From Thermosynechococcus sp. HN-54 (GTDB lineage Bacteria > Cyanobacteriota > Cyanobacteriia > Thermosynechococcales > Thermosynechococcaceae): a stretch of 64,000 bases of DNA. The position numbers and the translations under genes were made by a program. Location: contig NZ_CP098039.1 of assembly GCF_023650955.1 (NCBI RefSeq), positions 1,612,001 through 1,676,000 of the forward strand, read 5' to 3'. Positions 46,557 through 55,074 of this stretch are shown piece after piece. Each line of letters begins with the position of its first letter. Within the stretch, counting starts at the first letter, position 1. The notes under the pieces are model-generated. The model did not search any database. It was not told the DNA's origin and saw nothing but the letters and a program-made list of their open reading frames with translations.

Positions 46557-46943
46557 CTAGGAACGCCAGCGTTGCAAGACTAGCTTGACACTTCCATCCG
46601 CCTGCTGTTCAGTGGTTTGCACTTGAAAGCCTTGCTCGGTAGCAGATTGCAACACTGCATGGTAGGCATAGCGTTGAGTGACTTTATTCAAGAAGCGATC
46701 CACAGACCATGCCTGCTGCCAAAACTCTAGATCAGCCACTAGCTCATACTCAGTGCCATTCCAGCGAAAGCCAATGTCGTAGCCATTTTCCTGAGGAATG
46801 ACCACTTGAGCCGTTTGGGTTTGACCACGAAACCCGCGCACTTCTTTAGAGCCAGATTGCCATGGCAAGCCCAAGTCCGTTAGGGCAGCTTCTAGGGCGG
46901 GTAAACTCCGAATTTGGGTTTTAATTTGGCTGAAGTGCGACAT
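46557..46943 (-). CDS. ycf35: Ycf35 / DUF1257 protein
   Basis: 128 aa. MSHFSQIKTQIRSLPALEAAL, the middle ENGYDIGFRWNGTEYELVADLEFW and the end RYAYHAVLQSATEQGFQV are typical of DUF1257, known as Ycf35 in red-algal plastids. The function is not established. It is 20 bp downstream of the DUF2997 gene and 22 bp upstream of the ferredoxin gene, probably one unit. Confidence 0.9.
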   Translation of the reverse strand: MSHFSQIKTQIRSLPALEAALTDLGLPWQSGSKEVRGFRGQTQTAQVVIPQENGYDIGFRWNGTEYELVADLEFWQQAWSVDRFLNKVTQRYAYHAVLQSATEQGFQVQTTEQQADGSVKLVLQRWRS

Positions 46944-46963
46944 GGATCACCAATCCTCAACGA

Positions 46964-47173
46964 TTACCACTGGGAGGGGACAGATTGAACAACCAACTGA
47001 TTTTCTTCCTCTTGGGGAGCGTAGTACTCTGCGGTGGGCTGTTGGCTAATGACACACCCTAGTTGTGCTTCAATGGCAGCAGTGACCTCCGCACAGGATG
47101 TCCCGGAAATTCCCGTGACAGTTTCAACCACCCGGCCATCGGGATAAATCACAAATTCAAGGGTTTCTAGCAT
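46964..47173 (-). CDS. DUF2997 small protein
   Basis: 69 aa from ATG 47173 (MLETLEFVIYPDGRVVETV); a GTG two codons upstream is in frame. The sequence YPDGRV-x-E-x-V-x-G-x-x-G-x-x-C followed by EVTAAIEAQLG matches DUF2997, including the conserved Cys. It is the first gene of the DUF2997-ycf35-ferredoxin set, with about 300 bp of non-coding DNA upstream, where the promoter must lie. Confidence 0.88.
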   Translation of the reverse strand: MLETLEFVIYPDGRVVETVTGISGTSCAEVTAAIEAQLGCVISQQPTAEYYAPQEEENQLVVQSVPSQW

Positions 47174-47481
47174 GGCCACAACCGACTCACTCGCAATTGT
47201 TACAAATTACCCCTGAGGATAAAATTTTGAGGCCTAACCTATGGAACTCATTGTGACGAAGGCTAACCAAAGGAGTCAAGGTCTTTAATAAACTTTACAC
47301 TCCGCAGCAGTTCCCTTGGAGGCCTCAGGAACCTAAGTGATCAGTCCATCTATAGAACCTTGTCTGCTCCGAGAATTGATAAGAGATATGCACATCCTAT
47401 TCTGGCGAGCCAGGGAGCAGTATTCCAACCACGATATTGCGTTCTAGTGAGCCATTCTGAAATCCCTTTGAAAAAGGCTGT
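47174..47481. other. 308-bp divergent intergenic region
   Basis: Lies between the DUF2997 operon (minus) and the secreted DUF3887-like gene (plus). No open frame of note, no repeat shared with other gaps, no strong hairpin with a T-run. It should hold two promoters; candidate -10 boxes such as TATAGA (around 47350) and GATAAG (around 47380) exist but are not decisive. Confidence 0.45.
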
Positions 47482-47982
47482 ATGATGTTTAGCAATCCAA
47501 ACACTAAAAAACTAAACAAAATGGTGGGACAGCTTTTTTCGCCGGCGGCATTCTTGGCGTTAGCATTCCTAGGGGGTCTTTCTTTGCCTCTGTGGCCGGC
47601 GATCGCCCGCGGCGAGTCCCAAGAATCCATCAATGTCAATCCCCAAGCGCAAGTACAAACTGCTGAACAATTTGTCGATGCCCTCTTTGGCAATAACTTC
47701 GATTTAGCGTGGAGCTACTTACACCCGCAACTGCAACAGGAGTTTTCGCCGACGAAATTGGAGCAACGCCAAGCTAGTTTTTTGAAACGGGTCGGGGTGT
47801 ACAAAAAGCGTCTTGGGAGTCGGATCAACGGCAATATTGTCAGTATCAAGGTAGCGTTTTCTAACGTTACGGATACATTGATTGTGATTATGGATAGCAA
47901 TGGTAAGATCACAGGTATTGATTTTCCAGCAATGTCTGACGACCTGTCTGCTCAGCCTCTGCCCTCGCGCTCTCGGCCTTGA
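47482..47982 (+). CDS. Secreted DUF3887-like protein
   Basis: 166 aa. A signal peptide (basic start NTKKLNK, hydrophobic FLALAFLGGLSLPLWPAIA) is followed by AEQFVDALFGNNFDLAWSYLHPQLQQEF and a strand-rich half (IVSIKVAFSNVTDTLIVIMDSNGKI TGIDF), the cystatin-like plan of DUF3887. It is probably periplasmic; the ligand is unknown. It overlaps or adjoins the CRP-type regulator gene (TTGA at its stop), so the two are co-transcribed. Confidence 0.75.
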   Translation: MMFSNPNTKKLNKMVGQLFSPAAFLALAFLGGLSLPLWPAIARGESQESINVNPQAQVQTAEQFVDALFGNNFDLAWSYLHPQLQQEFSPTKLEQRQASFLKRVGVYKKRLGSRINGNIVSIKVAFSNVTDTLIVIMDSNGKITGIDFPAMSDDLSAQPLPSRSRP

Positions 47983-47987
47983 CCTCT

Positions 47988-48683
47988 ATGCAAGAACGGC
48001 GTAGTTCTCCTGCTCCTGAATTATCTTTGCAAAATACTCCCTTTTTTCTGGACTTGCCGCAGGCGGTGGTGGAAAAGGCCCTAGCCCATGTGGTGACCCG
48101 TCAGCATCCTGCCAACCGAGTGATCTTGCTGGAGAATGACTGGGGGACATCGGTTTACTTTATCCTCAGTGGCTGGGTGAAGATTCGCACCTACAACATT
48201 GATGGCAAGGAGGTCACGCTCAATATCCTTGGCCCTGGGGAATTGTTTGGCGAAATGGCGCCCTTAGAGGAAGTCCCCCGCTCAACCGATGTGATCACGC
48301 TGACACCAACGGTAGTGGCGAATATGCCAGCCACGGATTTTGTCAACCTAGTGAATACGGAACCCCAAGCAGGAATACGCCTTGCAAAGTTGATGGCACG
48401 GCGGCTGCGACAACTGAATCGGCGATTGCGACTGCGGGAATCCGATAGTACCTCACGGGTGGCGGATATTTTGCTCTTTTTAGCTGATGGTCAAGGCCGC
48501 CAAGGAGCGGAGGGTCTAGAAATTCCGAATCTGCCCCACCGTGAACTGAGTAGTTTAAGTGGCATGGCGCGAGAGACAGTAACACGGGTGCTGGGGAAAC
48601 TGGAGCGCAAGGGGATTATTCGCCGCAGTCAAGATAGCCTATGCATTACCAATCTGCGCGCCCTAGAAAGCTTACTCCTCTAG
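47988..48683 (+). CDS. CRP/FNR-family regulator with cAMP-type pocket
   Basis: 231 aa from ATG 47988; TTG 47979 overlaps the previous stop. The cNMP-binding domain has GELFGEMAPLEEVPRSTDVITL, which keeps the Gly-Glu and Arg-Ser pairs that hold the cAMP phosphate in E. coli CRP. A dimer helix (LAKLMARRLRQLNRRLRLR) and a winged helix (LPHRELSSLSGMARETVTRVLGKLERKG) follow. The sequence is close to SyCRP1 of Synechocystis as I recall it. NtcA is the other family member but lacks this pocket. Confidence 0.9.
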   Translation: MQERRSSPAPELSLQNTPFFLDLPQAVVEKALAHVVTRQHPANRVILLENDWGTSVYFILSGWVKIRTYNIDGKEVTLNILGPGELFGEMAPLEEVPRSTDVITLTPTVVANMPATDFVNLVNTEPQAGIRLAKLMARRLRQLNRRLRLRESDSTSRVADILLFLADGQGRQGAEGLEIPNLPHRELSSLSGMARETVTRVLGKLERKGIIRRSQDSLCITNLRALESLLL

Positions 48684-48708
48684 AACTACCTTACTCCTCT
48701 AGAACTAC
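48671..48708. repeat. 19-bp perfect tandem duplication at a convergent gene junction
   Basis: Two adjacent copies of CTTACTCCTCTAGAACTAC (48671-48689 and 48690-48708). The first supplies the stop TAG of the CRP gene; the second supplies the stop (TTA on plus, TAA on minus) of the convergent membrane gene. It looks like a recent slip or local duplication. Confidence 0.9.
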
Positions 48709-49191
48709 GAACAAGGATACCGCTTCTGAAGAGGGTAGCAAGTAATGCCCAATGCTCCAACCAATGAACATCCCGAGAATCGCCATTTGAATCAGCACCA
48801 ACATAATTTGCCAATTCTGGTAGCCAGCGGCCTTCATTTCAATGCGCACCAGAATCTCTGTGCCAATGAGAATGGCAAGCACACTAAAGATGTGAAAGGC
48901 AATAATGGCAAGAGTAACGGTGGTACTCAGCACCAATACTGTAAAGAGACTGGGGGTACCCACCCGCATAATTAAACGACTAAAGATACTTTTAGGACTG
49001 CTCTGGCGCGATCGCAACAGGCTGGAGGTGCCACCCACAACAAATACCGTCAAAATTGCCGCAAAAAGAGAGGCGTAGGCTGACCACATCCAAGGGTAGG
49101 CGGACAAGTACCAGCCCACGAGGACATAGCCCAATACCACAAGTGAGAGTAAGGCTAAGGGAAACTTGGTATGGTCTGGCGATGAAGTCAT
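48691..49191 (-). CDS. Multi-span membrane protein of unknown function
   Basis: 166 aa from ATG 49191 (MTSSPDHTKF); a GTG 33 bp upstream overlaps the preceding gene. About five hydrophobic segments (LALLSLVVLGYVLVGWYL, AYASLFAAILTVFVVGG, LFTVLVLSTTVTLAIIAFHI, VLAILIGTEILV, IMLVLIQMAILGMFIGWSIGHY). It is the last gene of the glyA-to-gmhB run. I do not recognise the family. Its last codons come from the 19-bp duplication. Confidence 0.75.
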   Translation of the reverse strand: MTSSPDHTKFPLALLSLVVLGYVLVGWYLSAYPWMWSAYASLFAAILTVFVVGGTSSLLRSRQSSPKSIFSRLIMRVGTPSLFTVLVLSTTVTLAIIAFHIFSVLAILIGTEILVRIEMKAAGYQNWQIMLVLIQMAILGMFIGWSIGHYLLPSSEAVSLFVVLEE

Positions 49192-49193
49192 CG

Positions 49194-49784
49194 CTATCGG
49201 GGTACAAGGTGAGTACAAATCCACTCTACGGCAGCGGCTAAATCTTGGGCAATGTAATCGGGTTGACTGGCATGCTGGTAGCGGCCCTCAAGGACGCGAT
49301 CGCCAAACCCGGTTTGTACCAAGATGCCGTAGCACCCTGCATTCCGCGCCAGATCAATATCTGTGGCTTTGTCGCCGACCATAACACTGCGCCTCAGATC
49401 CAAATCATGATCCCAAGCAGCGGCCACCAGCATTCCCGTATTTGGCTTGCGCCACGTTGTCCAACCCGCGTAGGCGGCAACTACTCCCCCTTCAGGACGG
49501 CTGAGATCAGGACAGAAATAGACGGCATCCAACATCGCACCCGCACTCGCCGCCAGTAAGTCCTGTAGTCTTTGGTGGAGAGCATGGACATGATCAATGC
49601 TGTAGTAGTTCCGCGCGGGCCCCGATTGATTGGAAGCCAAGCAGCAAAACCACCCTGCCTCATTGAGCCGCCGTACGGCCTGCGCGACACCGGGAATTAA
49701 CTGCAAGTCCTCAAGGCGGTGAATATAGCCCACCTCTTGGTTGAGCACCCCATCCCGATCGAGGAAGACAGCGGCTCTAGCCAT
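49194..49784 (-). CDS. gmhB: D-glycero-D-manno-heptose 1,7-bisphosphate phosphatase (HAD-IIIA)
   Basis: 196 aa from ATG 49784. HAD motifs are complete: FLDRDGVLN (motif I with the two Asp), LASNQSGPAR (motif II), WRKPNTGMLV (Lys, motif III) and MVGDKATDIDLA (motif IV). FCPDLSRPEGG region lacks the full Cys4 zinc set of GmhB, so related histidinol-phosphatase or sugar phosphatase roles remain possible. It overlaps the upstream GT9 gene by 8 bp, which links it to heptose or other lipopolysaccharide sugar work. Confidence 0.82.
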   Translation of the reverse strand: MARAAVFLDRDGVLNQEVGYIHRLEDLQLIPGVAQAVRRLNEAGWFCCLASNQSGPARNYYSIDHVHALHQRLQDLLAASAGAMLDAVYFCPDLSRPEGGVVAAYAGWTTWRKPNTGMLVAAAWDHDLDLRRSVMVGDKATDIDLARNAGCYGILVQTGFGDRVLEGRYQHASQPDYIAQDLAAAVEWICTHLVPR

Positions 49785-50739
49785 GGCGAGCTGCCTCAAT
49801 CACTGCTGACACTGGGATATCGGCCATGTTGCCCGTAGGGGATTTGACAGCCCGAAAGCGCGGATCATCTGGCAGGAGTTTAGCGGGATCTGTTGGGCCA
49901 AAAAGCGCCACAAGGGGTGTCCCCACCGCCACGCCAATGTGCATCGGGCCACTGTCGGTACAGAGAATCTGTTGTGCCTGTTGCATTAGAGCCGCTAGTT
50001 TGCGCAAGTCTGGAGGACGGCTAATTTTAATCTCCGGTAGCGCCTGCGTTAGCGCACTCACCCATGCTTGATCTTCAGGCCCACAGACGACGATAAAGGG
50101 CAGGTGCGGCTCCTGCTGTTGCAGCCTCTGGATGACCTCAACCCAAGCGGCGGGGGGATAAATTTTGTGAATCCCCTTTGTCAGTGCCATTTGACTGGAG
50201 CCGCCGTGCAAAAGGCGATACCTACCGCTAATGCCTAAACGTTGCTGCTCTGCGGTTGCCCACTCGCGATCGCCCTCGGTCACCACTGCCTTGGGCAGGG
50301 GACAGGGGGTAGTGATACCAAAGGCTTTAAGTAAGTCGTGGTAGGTGGCAGCACTGTACTGATCAAGGTTGACGGGTACAGCATCGGTGAGAAATCCCAA
50401 GGGATTGAGTTTGGCAAAGCCGACTCGCTTGGGAATCCCCGTCAGCCACAGCAGAAAGCGCACTGCTTTACTCCGTCCCAAGGAGAGAATGGCATCGTAC
50501 TCCCCCTCCCGCAGTATGCCAATCAGGTTTGCCCAATCCGCTAGGGCATTGCGATCTTTGAAGTTAAAGGGAATGACTTGGTGGACACTGCCACTCAGTT
50601 GGTAGGCAGCAACGGCACGGGGTTCAACCACCACATCCAACTGCGCCTCGGGAAAACGGGCTTTGAGATCATCAAGGGTGGGAAAAAACAAAATTTGATC
50701 ACCGATACCGCCGGGTACCAGCGCTACGATATGTTTCAT
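49777..50739 (-). CDS. Glycosyltransferase family 9 (heptosyltransferase-like)
   Basis: 320 aa from ATG 50739; a longer reading to 50784 overlaps the upstream gene. GT9 features are ALVPGGIGDQILFFPTLDDLKARFP at the start, LLHGGSSQMALTKG for the nucleotide-sugar side, and CTDSGPMHIGVAVGTPLVALFGPTDP at the end. Such enzymes add ADP-heptose or similar sugars to lipopolysaccharide core. Coupled with gmhB, heptose is plausible; many cyanobacterial cores lack heptose, so the sugar is uncertain. Confidence 0.87.
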   Translation of the reverse strand: MKHIVALVPGGIGDQILFFPTLDDLKARFPEAQLDVVVEPRAVAAYQLSGSVHQVIPFNFKDRNALADWANLIGILREGEYDAILSLGRSKAVRFLLWLTGIPKRVGFAKLNPLGFLTDAVPVNLDQYSAATYHDLLKAFGITTPCPLPKAVVTEGDREWATAEQQRLGISGRYRLLHGGSSQMALTKGIHKIYPPAAWVEVIQRLQQQEPHLPFIVVCGPEDQAWVSALTQALPEIKISRPPDLRKLAALMQQAQQILCTDSGPMHIGVAVGTPLVALFGPTDPAKLLPDDPRFRAVKSPTGNMADIPVSAVIEAARHG

Positions 50740-50752
50740 AGCGGTTGAGCAC

Positions 50753-51181
50753 CTATGCAAACTCGCCCTCAATTTTACCCGCAAGTTTTGGTTGCAGGCG
50801 ATCGCGCCACGCCAAGGCTAGGGGAAGCTCCGTAAAGGGAATGCGATGGCCCTCTCCCGTGGGGGGTTGCAGCACAAGATGAATGGTTCCTTTGCTAGGA
50901 GTGGCTTCTGTCTCAAGCCGCTGGCCACTACTCTCGACCCAAACGCTCTGAATATGCCCTAAGTCACAGGTTTGCAAATTAACAATGCCCTGTCGGGTCG
51001 GTCGTCCCCATGTCAGGCGATCGCCCTGCAGACCGAGGACAGCGGCAATATCGTACTTGCTGGCTTCAAACTGCTGTGCCCACTGGCGATAGTGTTCCAG
51101 CTTGCGGTACTCGACCCAGCCCAACCATGCTAGGAGAATAAAAACAGCCAATAGCGGTAACCAGAGCAGAGCGTGACTCAT
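50753..51181 (-). CDS. Single-span membrane protein of unknown function
   Basis: 142 aa. ATG 51181 overlaps the cinA stop as ATGA. One N-terminal helix (LLWLPLLAVFILLAWLGWV) is followed by a soluble region with mixed strands (YDIAAVLGLQGDRLTWGRPTRQGIVNL, GTIHLVLQPPTGEGHRIPF). Not recognised; the domain might be a small PH-like or nucleotide-free beta fold. It is within the glyA operon and 13 bp ahead of the GT9 gene. Confidence 0.75.
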   Translation of the reverse strand: MSHALLWLPLLAVFILLAWLGWVEYRKLEHYRQWAQQFEASKYDIAAVLGLQGDRLTWGRPTRQGIVNLQTCDLGHIQSVWVESSGQRLETEATPSKGTIHLVLQPPTGEGHRIPFTELPLALAWRDRLQPKLAGKIEGEFA

Positions 51182-52428
51182 GGATTCATCAGTAACTGTC
51201 GCCGCAATACATCGAGGGCATTCATGGTACTGAGATGCCGCACCCAATCGCGTCCCCGCTGACCACTAAAGCGAAATTCACGGGTCATGACCTCACCGTT
51301 GGACAGTGCCACCCCAATATACACCAGTCCCACGGGTTTAGTGAGCGTCGCGCCGCCGGGGCCAGCAATCCCGGTAATACTGACGCCCCAATCACTGGCC
51401 AAACGTGTCTTTACCCCTAGCGCCATCTGGGCGGCCACCACGGCACTCACAGCGCCTTCTCGCTCTAAATCTTCAGGATTGACCCCCAGTAGAGTGACCT
51501 TAACCTCATTGGCGTAGGCAATCACGCCTCCCTTAAACGAGAGAGAACTCCCCGGCAGGCGGGTCAGCATCTCGCCAAGGCCACCGCCTGTACAGGACTC
51601 TGCCACGGCCACCGTTTGGTGTCGCTCTTGGAGAAGGCGAGCAACGGCACTGGCGAGGGTATCCTCATCGGCACCATAGCAGTCTAAACCCACAATTTGG
51701 CGAATCTCGGCTTCGACGGGCTGAATCAGTTGCTGAGCTTCCGCTTCATCCTTAGCGCGTACAGTAATGCGGAGGCGGGTTTCACCATTGCCGGCATAGG
51801 GGGCCACAGTGGGATGCTCACGGGCGATTTGGGCAGCCACTTTTTCCGCAAGCACGGATTCGGGAATGCCCCAGAAACGCAGCACACGGCTGTAAATGAC
51901 CTCTTTTCCCCAGCCTTGGGAACGCAAAAAGGGCACCGCAGTTTCTTGCCACATCTGCTTCATTTCAGCCGGGACACCGGGGAATGTGAGAATGATGAGA
52001 CCCGTGCGCGGCTGCCAGATCATGCCGGGGGCAGTCCCCAAGGGATTCGGGAGAATCTGTGCCCCCACGGGCAGGAGGGCTTGCTTGCGGTTACTGGGAC
52101 TAAAGCCACCGCGATGGGCATACTTGCGTTCTAGGTCAGCAATAATTTCCGGGCGTTCTTCAAGGGGGGCTTGAAAGAAATCCGCTAGGGTTTCAGTGGT
52201 AAGATCATCAGGTGTGGGGCCAAGGCCACCCGTGAAAATCAATAGGCGGGCGCGATCGCAGGCAATGGCCACAACTTTCTTAATCCGCGTGGGATTGTCG
52301 CCAACGACAGTTTGGTAATAGTGGGGGATGCCTAAGCTTGCCAGTTGTTGCGCTAAAAACTGGGCATTACTGTTGAGAATCTCCCCCAGCAGCAATTCCG
52401 TCCCCACGCAAATAATTTCTGCACTCAT
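51178..52428 (-). CDS. cinA: CinA-family protein / nicotinamide-nucleotide amidase
   Basis: 416 aa from ATG 52428 (MSAEIICVGTELLLG); ATG 52440 is the alternative. The N-terminal MoCF-like domain (1-170: FTGGLGPTPDDLTTETLADFF) hydrolyses ADP-ribose-type links in relatives; the C-terminal PncC domain (about 260-410: VAVAESCTGGGLGEMLTRLPGSSLSFKGGVIAYANEVK, GIAGPGG) deamidates nicotinamide mononucleotide, recycling NAD. Both domains look complete. It starts 4 bp after the wecA-like stop. Confidence 0.94.
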   Translation of the reverse strand: MSAEIICVGTELLLGEILNSNAQFLAQQLASLGIPHYYQTVVGDNPTRIKKVVAIACDRARLLIFTGGLGPTPDDLTTETLADFFQAPLEERPEIIADLERKYAHRGGFSPSNRKQALLPVGAQILPNPLGTAPGMIWQPRTGLIILTFPGVPAEMKQMWQETAVPFLRSQGWGKEVIYSRVLRFWGIPESVLAEKVAAQIAREHPTVAPYAGNGETRLRITVRAKDEAEAQQLIQPVEAEIRQIVGLDCYGADEDTLASAVARLLQERHQTVAVAESCTGGGLGEMLTRLPGSSLSFKGGVIAYANEVKVTLLGVNPEDLEREGAVSAVVAAQMALGVKTRLASDWGVSITGIAGPGGATLTKPVGLVYIGVALSNGEVMTREFRFSGQRGRDWVRHLSTMNALDVLRRQLLMNP

Positions 52429-52432
52429 TGTT

Positions 52433-53479
52433 TCAGTCATTTTCGCTGCTGCGCACCCGTTGCCAGACATACCACGAGGCAAAGCCCATCAGAAGAGACG
52501 CTGCCACGGCATAGCCCCATCCTCCCGGCAAACCCGCCAAAGCCAAGGCAAGACTGCCCACCCATAGTGTCAAGCAATAGATAAACAGCACCGTCACCCG
52601 TTGCGAAAGCCCCGCCTTGAGAAGGCGATGGTGCAAGTGTCTCTTATCGGGCGCAAAGGGAGACTGCCCTTTCAGGAGGCGGTTAAAAACGACCGTTGAC
52701 GTATCCACAATGGGCACAGCCAAAATTAATAGAGGCACGAGAATGGCCACCGCCGTATAGGCCTTGACGAGTCCAATCACGCCCAAACCTGCAAGGGTAA
52801 ATCCCATGAAATAGGCACCCCCGTCCCCCATAAAAATTTGGGCAGGATTGAAGTTGTAGCGTAGGAACCCCAGTGCCCCTCCCGCTAAGGCTGCGGCCAA
52901 GAGTCCTGCCTCTGGCTCCCCCATCAGCATACAGACGAAAAACATGGCGGAGGCGGCAATACCCGACACTCCCGCTGCTAGACCATCCACACCATCAATG
53001 AAGTTAATGGCATTGGCAATTCCCACCAGCCACACTGTGGTCAAGGGCAAACTGAGCCAGCCAAGGTCAACAATGCCCACAAAGGGTACGGTAATAATGC
53101 GAATTTTGACGCCGACAGACCAGACAATACCCGCCACGAGAAATTGCAGGACAAGGCGTAGGAGGGCTGGTAAAGTCAGCAGATCATCCGCTAAGCCAAT
53201 GAGGAAAAAGGCCACCCCCCCTAAGGTGACTCCCCAAATTTCATACTCCGCTGGCTGGGGTAGGACACCAAAACCGCCAGCATTCCAGACAATCAGCAGT
53301 GCCACCAGATTACCCAGAAAAATGGAGACGCCACCGAGGCGCACCATCGGACGGGTGTGAATCTTGCGTTCATTAGGTCGATCCACAAATCCTGCTTTAT
53401 GTCCAAGGTCATTGACAATGGGGGTGACCAACAGGACAACGGCAATGGCAGCTAGGAAGGCAATCAGGTGGTACAGCAT
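52433..53479 (-). CDS. Undecaprenyl-phosphate GlcNAc-1-phosphate transferase (WecA/TagO-like)
   Basis: 348 aa with about ten membrane segments. Family motifs are VDRPNERKIHTRPMVRLGGVSIF, the DD pair in IGLADDLLTLP, NAINFIDGVDGLAAG, and HLHHRLLKAG. It joins a sugar phosphate (probably GlcNAc-1-P) to the lipid carrier, the first step of many surface polysaccharides. It lies 28 bp after glyA and feeds the envelope genes downstream and the WecG-type transferase at 59 kb. Confidence 0.92.
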   Translation of the reverse strand: MLYHLIAFLAAIAVVLLVTPIVNDLGHKAGFVDRPNERKIHTRPMVRLGGVSIFLGNLVALLIVWNAGGFGVLPQPAEYEIWGVTLGGVAFFLIGLADDLLTLPALLRLVLQFLVAGIVWSVGVKIRIITVPFVGIVDLGWLSLPLTTVWLVGIANAINFIDGVDGLAAGVSGIAASAMFFVCMLMGEPEAGLLAAALAGGALGFLRYNFNPAQIFMGDGGAYFMGFTLAGLGVIGLVKAYTAVAILVPLLILAVPIVDTSTVVFNRLLKGQSPFAPDKRHLHHRLLKAGLSQRVTVLFIYCLTLWVGSLALALAGLPGGWGYAVAASLLMGFASWYVWQRVRSSEND

Positions 53480-53507
53480 CTGCTCAGGGTGTTGGCAGGA
53501 TTCCCCC

Positions 53508-54785
53508 TCAGGCTAGCACTGGTTGCGGCAATTGCAAGTGGGGATAGAGAGGAAATTGGGTGCAGAGGGCTGCCACCCGCTCGCGGCAGCGGTTTTTGAT
53601 GGTTTCATCCGCTGGAGCCTGCAGGCGATCGCTAATAATTTCGGCGATTTCCGTAAACTCAGCCTCAGTGAAGCCACGGGTTGTCAACGCCGGTGTCCCC
53701 AATCGCAGACCACTGGTGACAAAGGGAGAGGCGGGGTCAAAGGGAATCGTATTTTTGTTGGTGGTGATATTGATTTCCCCCATCAGGCGATCGGCCTCTT
53801 TGCCCGTTAGATTCACCGATCGCAGATCAATCAGCATCAAGTGGTTATCGGTGCCCCCAGAGACAAGGCGCAGTTGTCGTGCTTGCAGCCCCGCAGCGAG
53901 GGCTTGGGCATTGCGAATGACTTGGCCAGAATAGGCTTTGAACTCGGGCTTGAGGGCTTCACCAAAGGCCACAGCCTTAGCGGCAATGACGTGCTCCAAT
54001 GGTCCCCCTTGGGTACCGGGAAAGACCGCTTTGTCGAACTTTTTGCCCAACTCTGCATCGCGGGTGAGAATCAGGCCACCGCGAGGGCCACGCAGGGTTT
54101 TATGGGTCGTGGTGGTGACCACATCGCAAAGGGGCACGGGATTGGGATGGTGACCTGTGGCAACCAAACCAGCAATGTGGGCAATATCGGCCATGAGATA
54201 GGCACCCACCTCATCGGCAATTTGGCGAAATTCGGCAAAGGGAATGACGCGAGGATAGGCGGAATAGCCGCAGATGATGAGCTTGGGACGGTGCTGCCGT
54301 GCCAAATCCCGCACCTGATCCATATCAAGGCGTTCCGTTTCAGGATGGACACCGTAGTGAACAACGTTAAACCATTTACCGGAAACGTTGACGGGGGAAC
54401 CGTGGGTCAGATGGCCACCGTGGGACAAATCCATCCCCATAATGGTGTCGCCGGGATTGAGCAGTGCCAAGAAGACGGCAAAATTGGCTTGGGCACCGGA
54501 GTGGGGCTGAACATTGGCGTGGGCAGCGGCAAAGAGTTCCTTGGCGCGATCAATGGCCAGTTGCTCCACTTCATCCACAAATTCGCAGCCACCGTAGTAG
54601 CGTTTACCGGGCAATCCCTCGGCATATTTGTTGGTGAGAACTGTGCCTTGAGCGGCCATCACCGCAGGAGAAGTAAAGTTTTCGCTGGCAATCAGTTCAA
54701 GGTGTTGCTGCTGCCGCTGGACTTCCCGCTGTACCATTTCAGCAACCAAGGGATCCGTTTGCGCAAGCCAATCAATATGGGTCAT
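53508..54785 (-). CDS. glyA: Serine hydroxymethyltransferase
   Basis: 425 aa. PLP lysine lies in the motif [49 protein letters not shown] and [10 protein letters not shown] are typical. It interconverts serine and glycine and loads tetrahydrofolate with a one-carbon unit; in photosynthetic cells it also belongs to glycolate recycling. Head of the seven-gene minus-strand run to 48691. No glycine riboswitch is seen upstream. Confidence 0.97.
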   Translation of the reverse strand: MTHIDWLAQTDPLVAEMVQREVQRQQQHLELIASENFTSPAVMAAQGTVLTNKYAEGLPGKRYYGGCEFVDEVEQLAIDRAKELFAAAHANVQPHSGAQANFAVFLALLNPGDTIMGMDLSHGGHLTHGSPVNVSGKWFNVVHYGVHPETERLDMDQVRDLARQHRPKLIICGYSAYPRVIPFAEFRQIADEVGAYLMADIAHIAGLVATGHHPNPVPLCDVVTTTTHKTLRGPRGGLILTRDAELGKKFDKAVFPGTQGGPLEHVIAAKAVAFGEALKPEFKAYSGQVIRNAQALAAGLQARQLRLVSGGTDNHLMLIDLRSVNLTGKEADRLMGEINITTNKNTIPFDPASPFVTSGLRLGTPALTTRGFTEAEFTEIAEIISDRLQAPADETIKNRCRERVAALCTQFPLYPHLQLPQPVLA

Positions 54786-54970
54786 TTTGTTGTCAATGGA
54801 GGGAGATGAACTGCTTTACTATCTTATCGCGGATCCCTCCTTGAGCCTTGGTTAGTTGCTCAGTTGTCAGGGCAAAAGCATACTCAGGCAGTAGCAAAGA
54901 GGCGAGGAGGCAGTCATCGTCGCTAACCGATGAATCAAGCCAAAGTTTTCAGGCGCATGGTTTTTGGGAA

Positions 54971-55063
54971 GATACAAGCCAGAATCTGGAGGGACAATAT
55001 CATTTAAGCTAACGTCTTTTGAAGGTGTCTAGTCTTGATATGATGCAAGCTAGAATCTGGTGG
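54971..55063 (+). repeat. Pair of 22-bp direct repeats ahead of rfbB
   Basis: GATACAAGCCAGAATCTGG-AGG at 54971-54992 and GATGCAAGCTAGAATCTGG-TGG at 55042-55063, three mismatches, 71 bp apart (about seven helical turns). The second ends 11 bp before the rfbB ATG and supplies its GGTGG. They could be operator sites or a leader duplication. Confidence 0.7.
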
Positions 55064-55074
55064 TGTCAGTGTCC

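Noticed and set aside
53841-54809. 322-aa open frame on the plus strand
   Set aside because: Lies antisense to intact glyA; codon mirror of a highly expressed gene with no family features.
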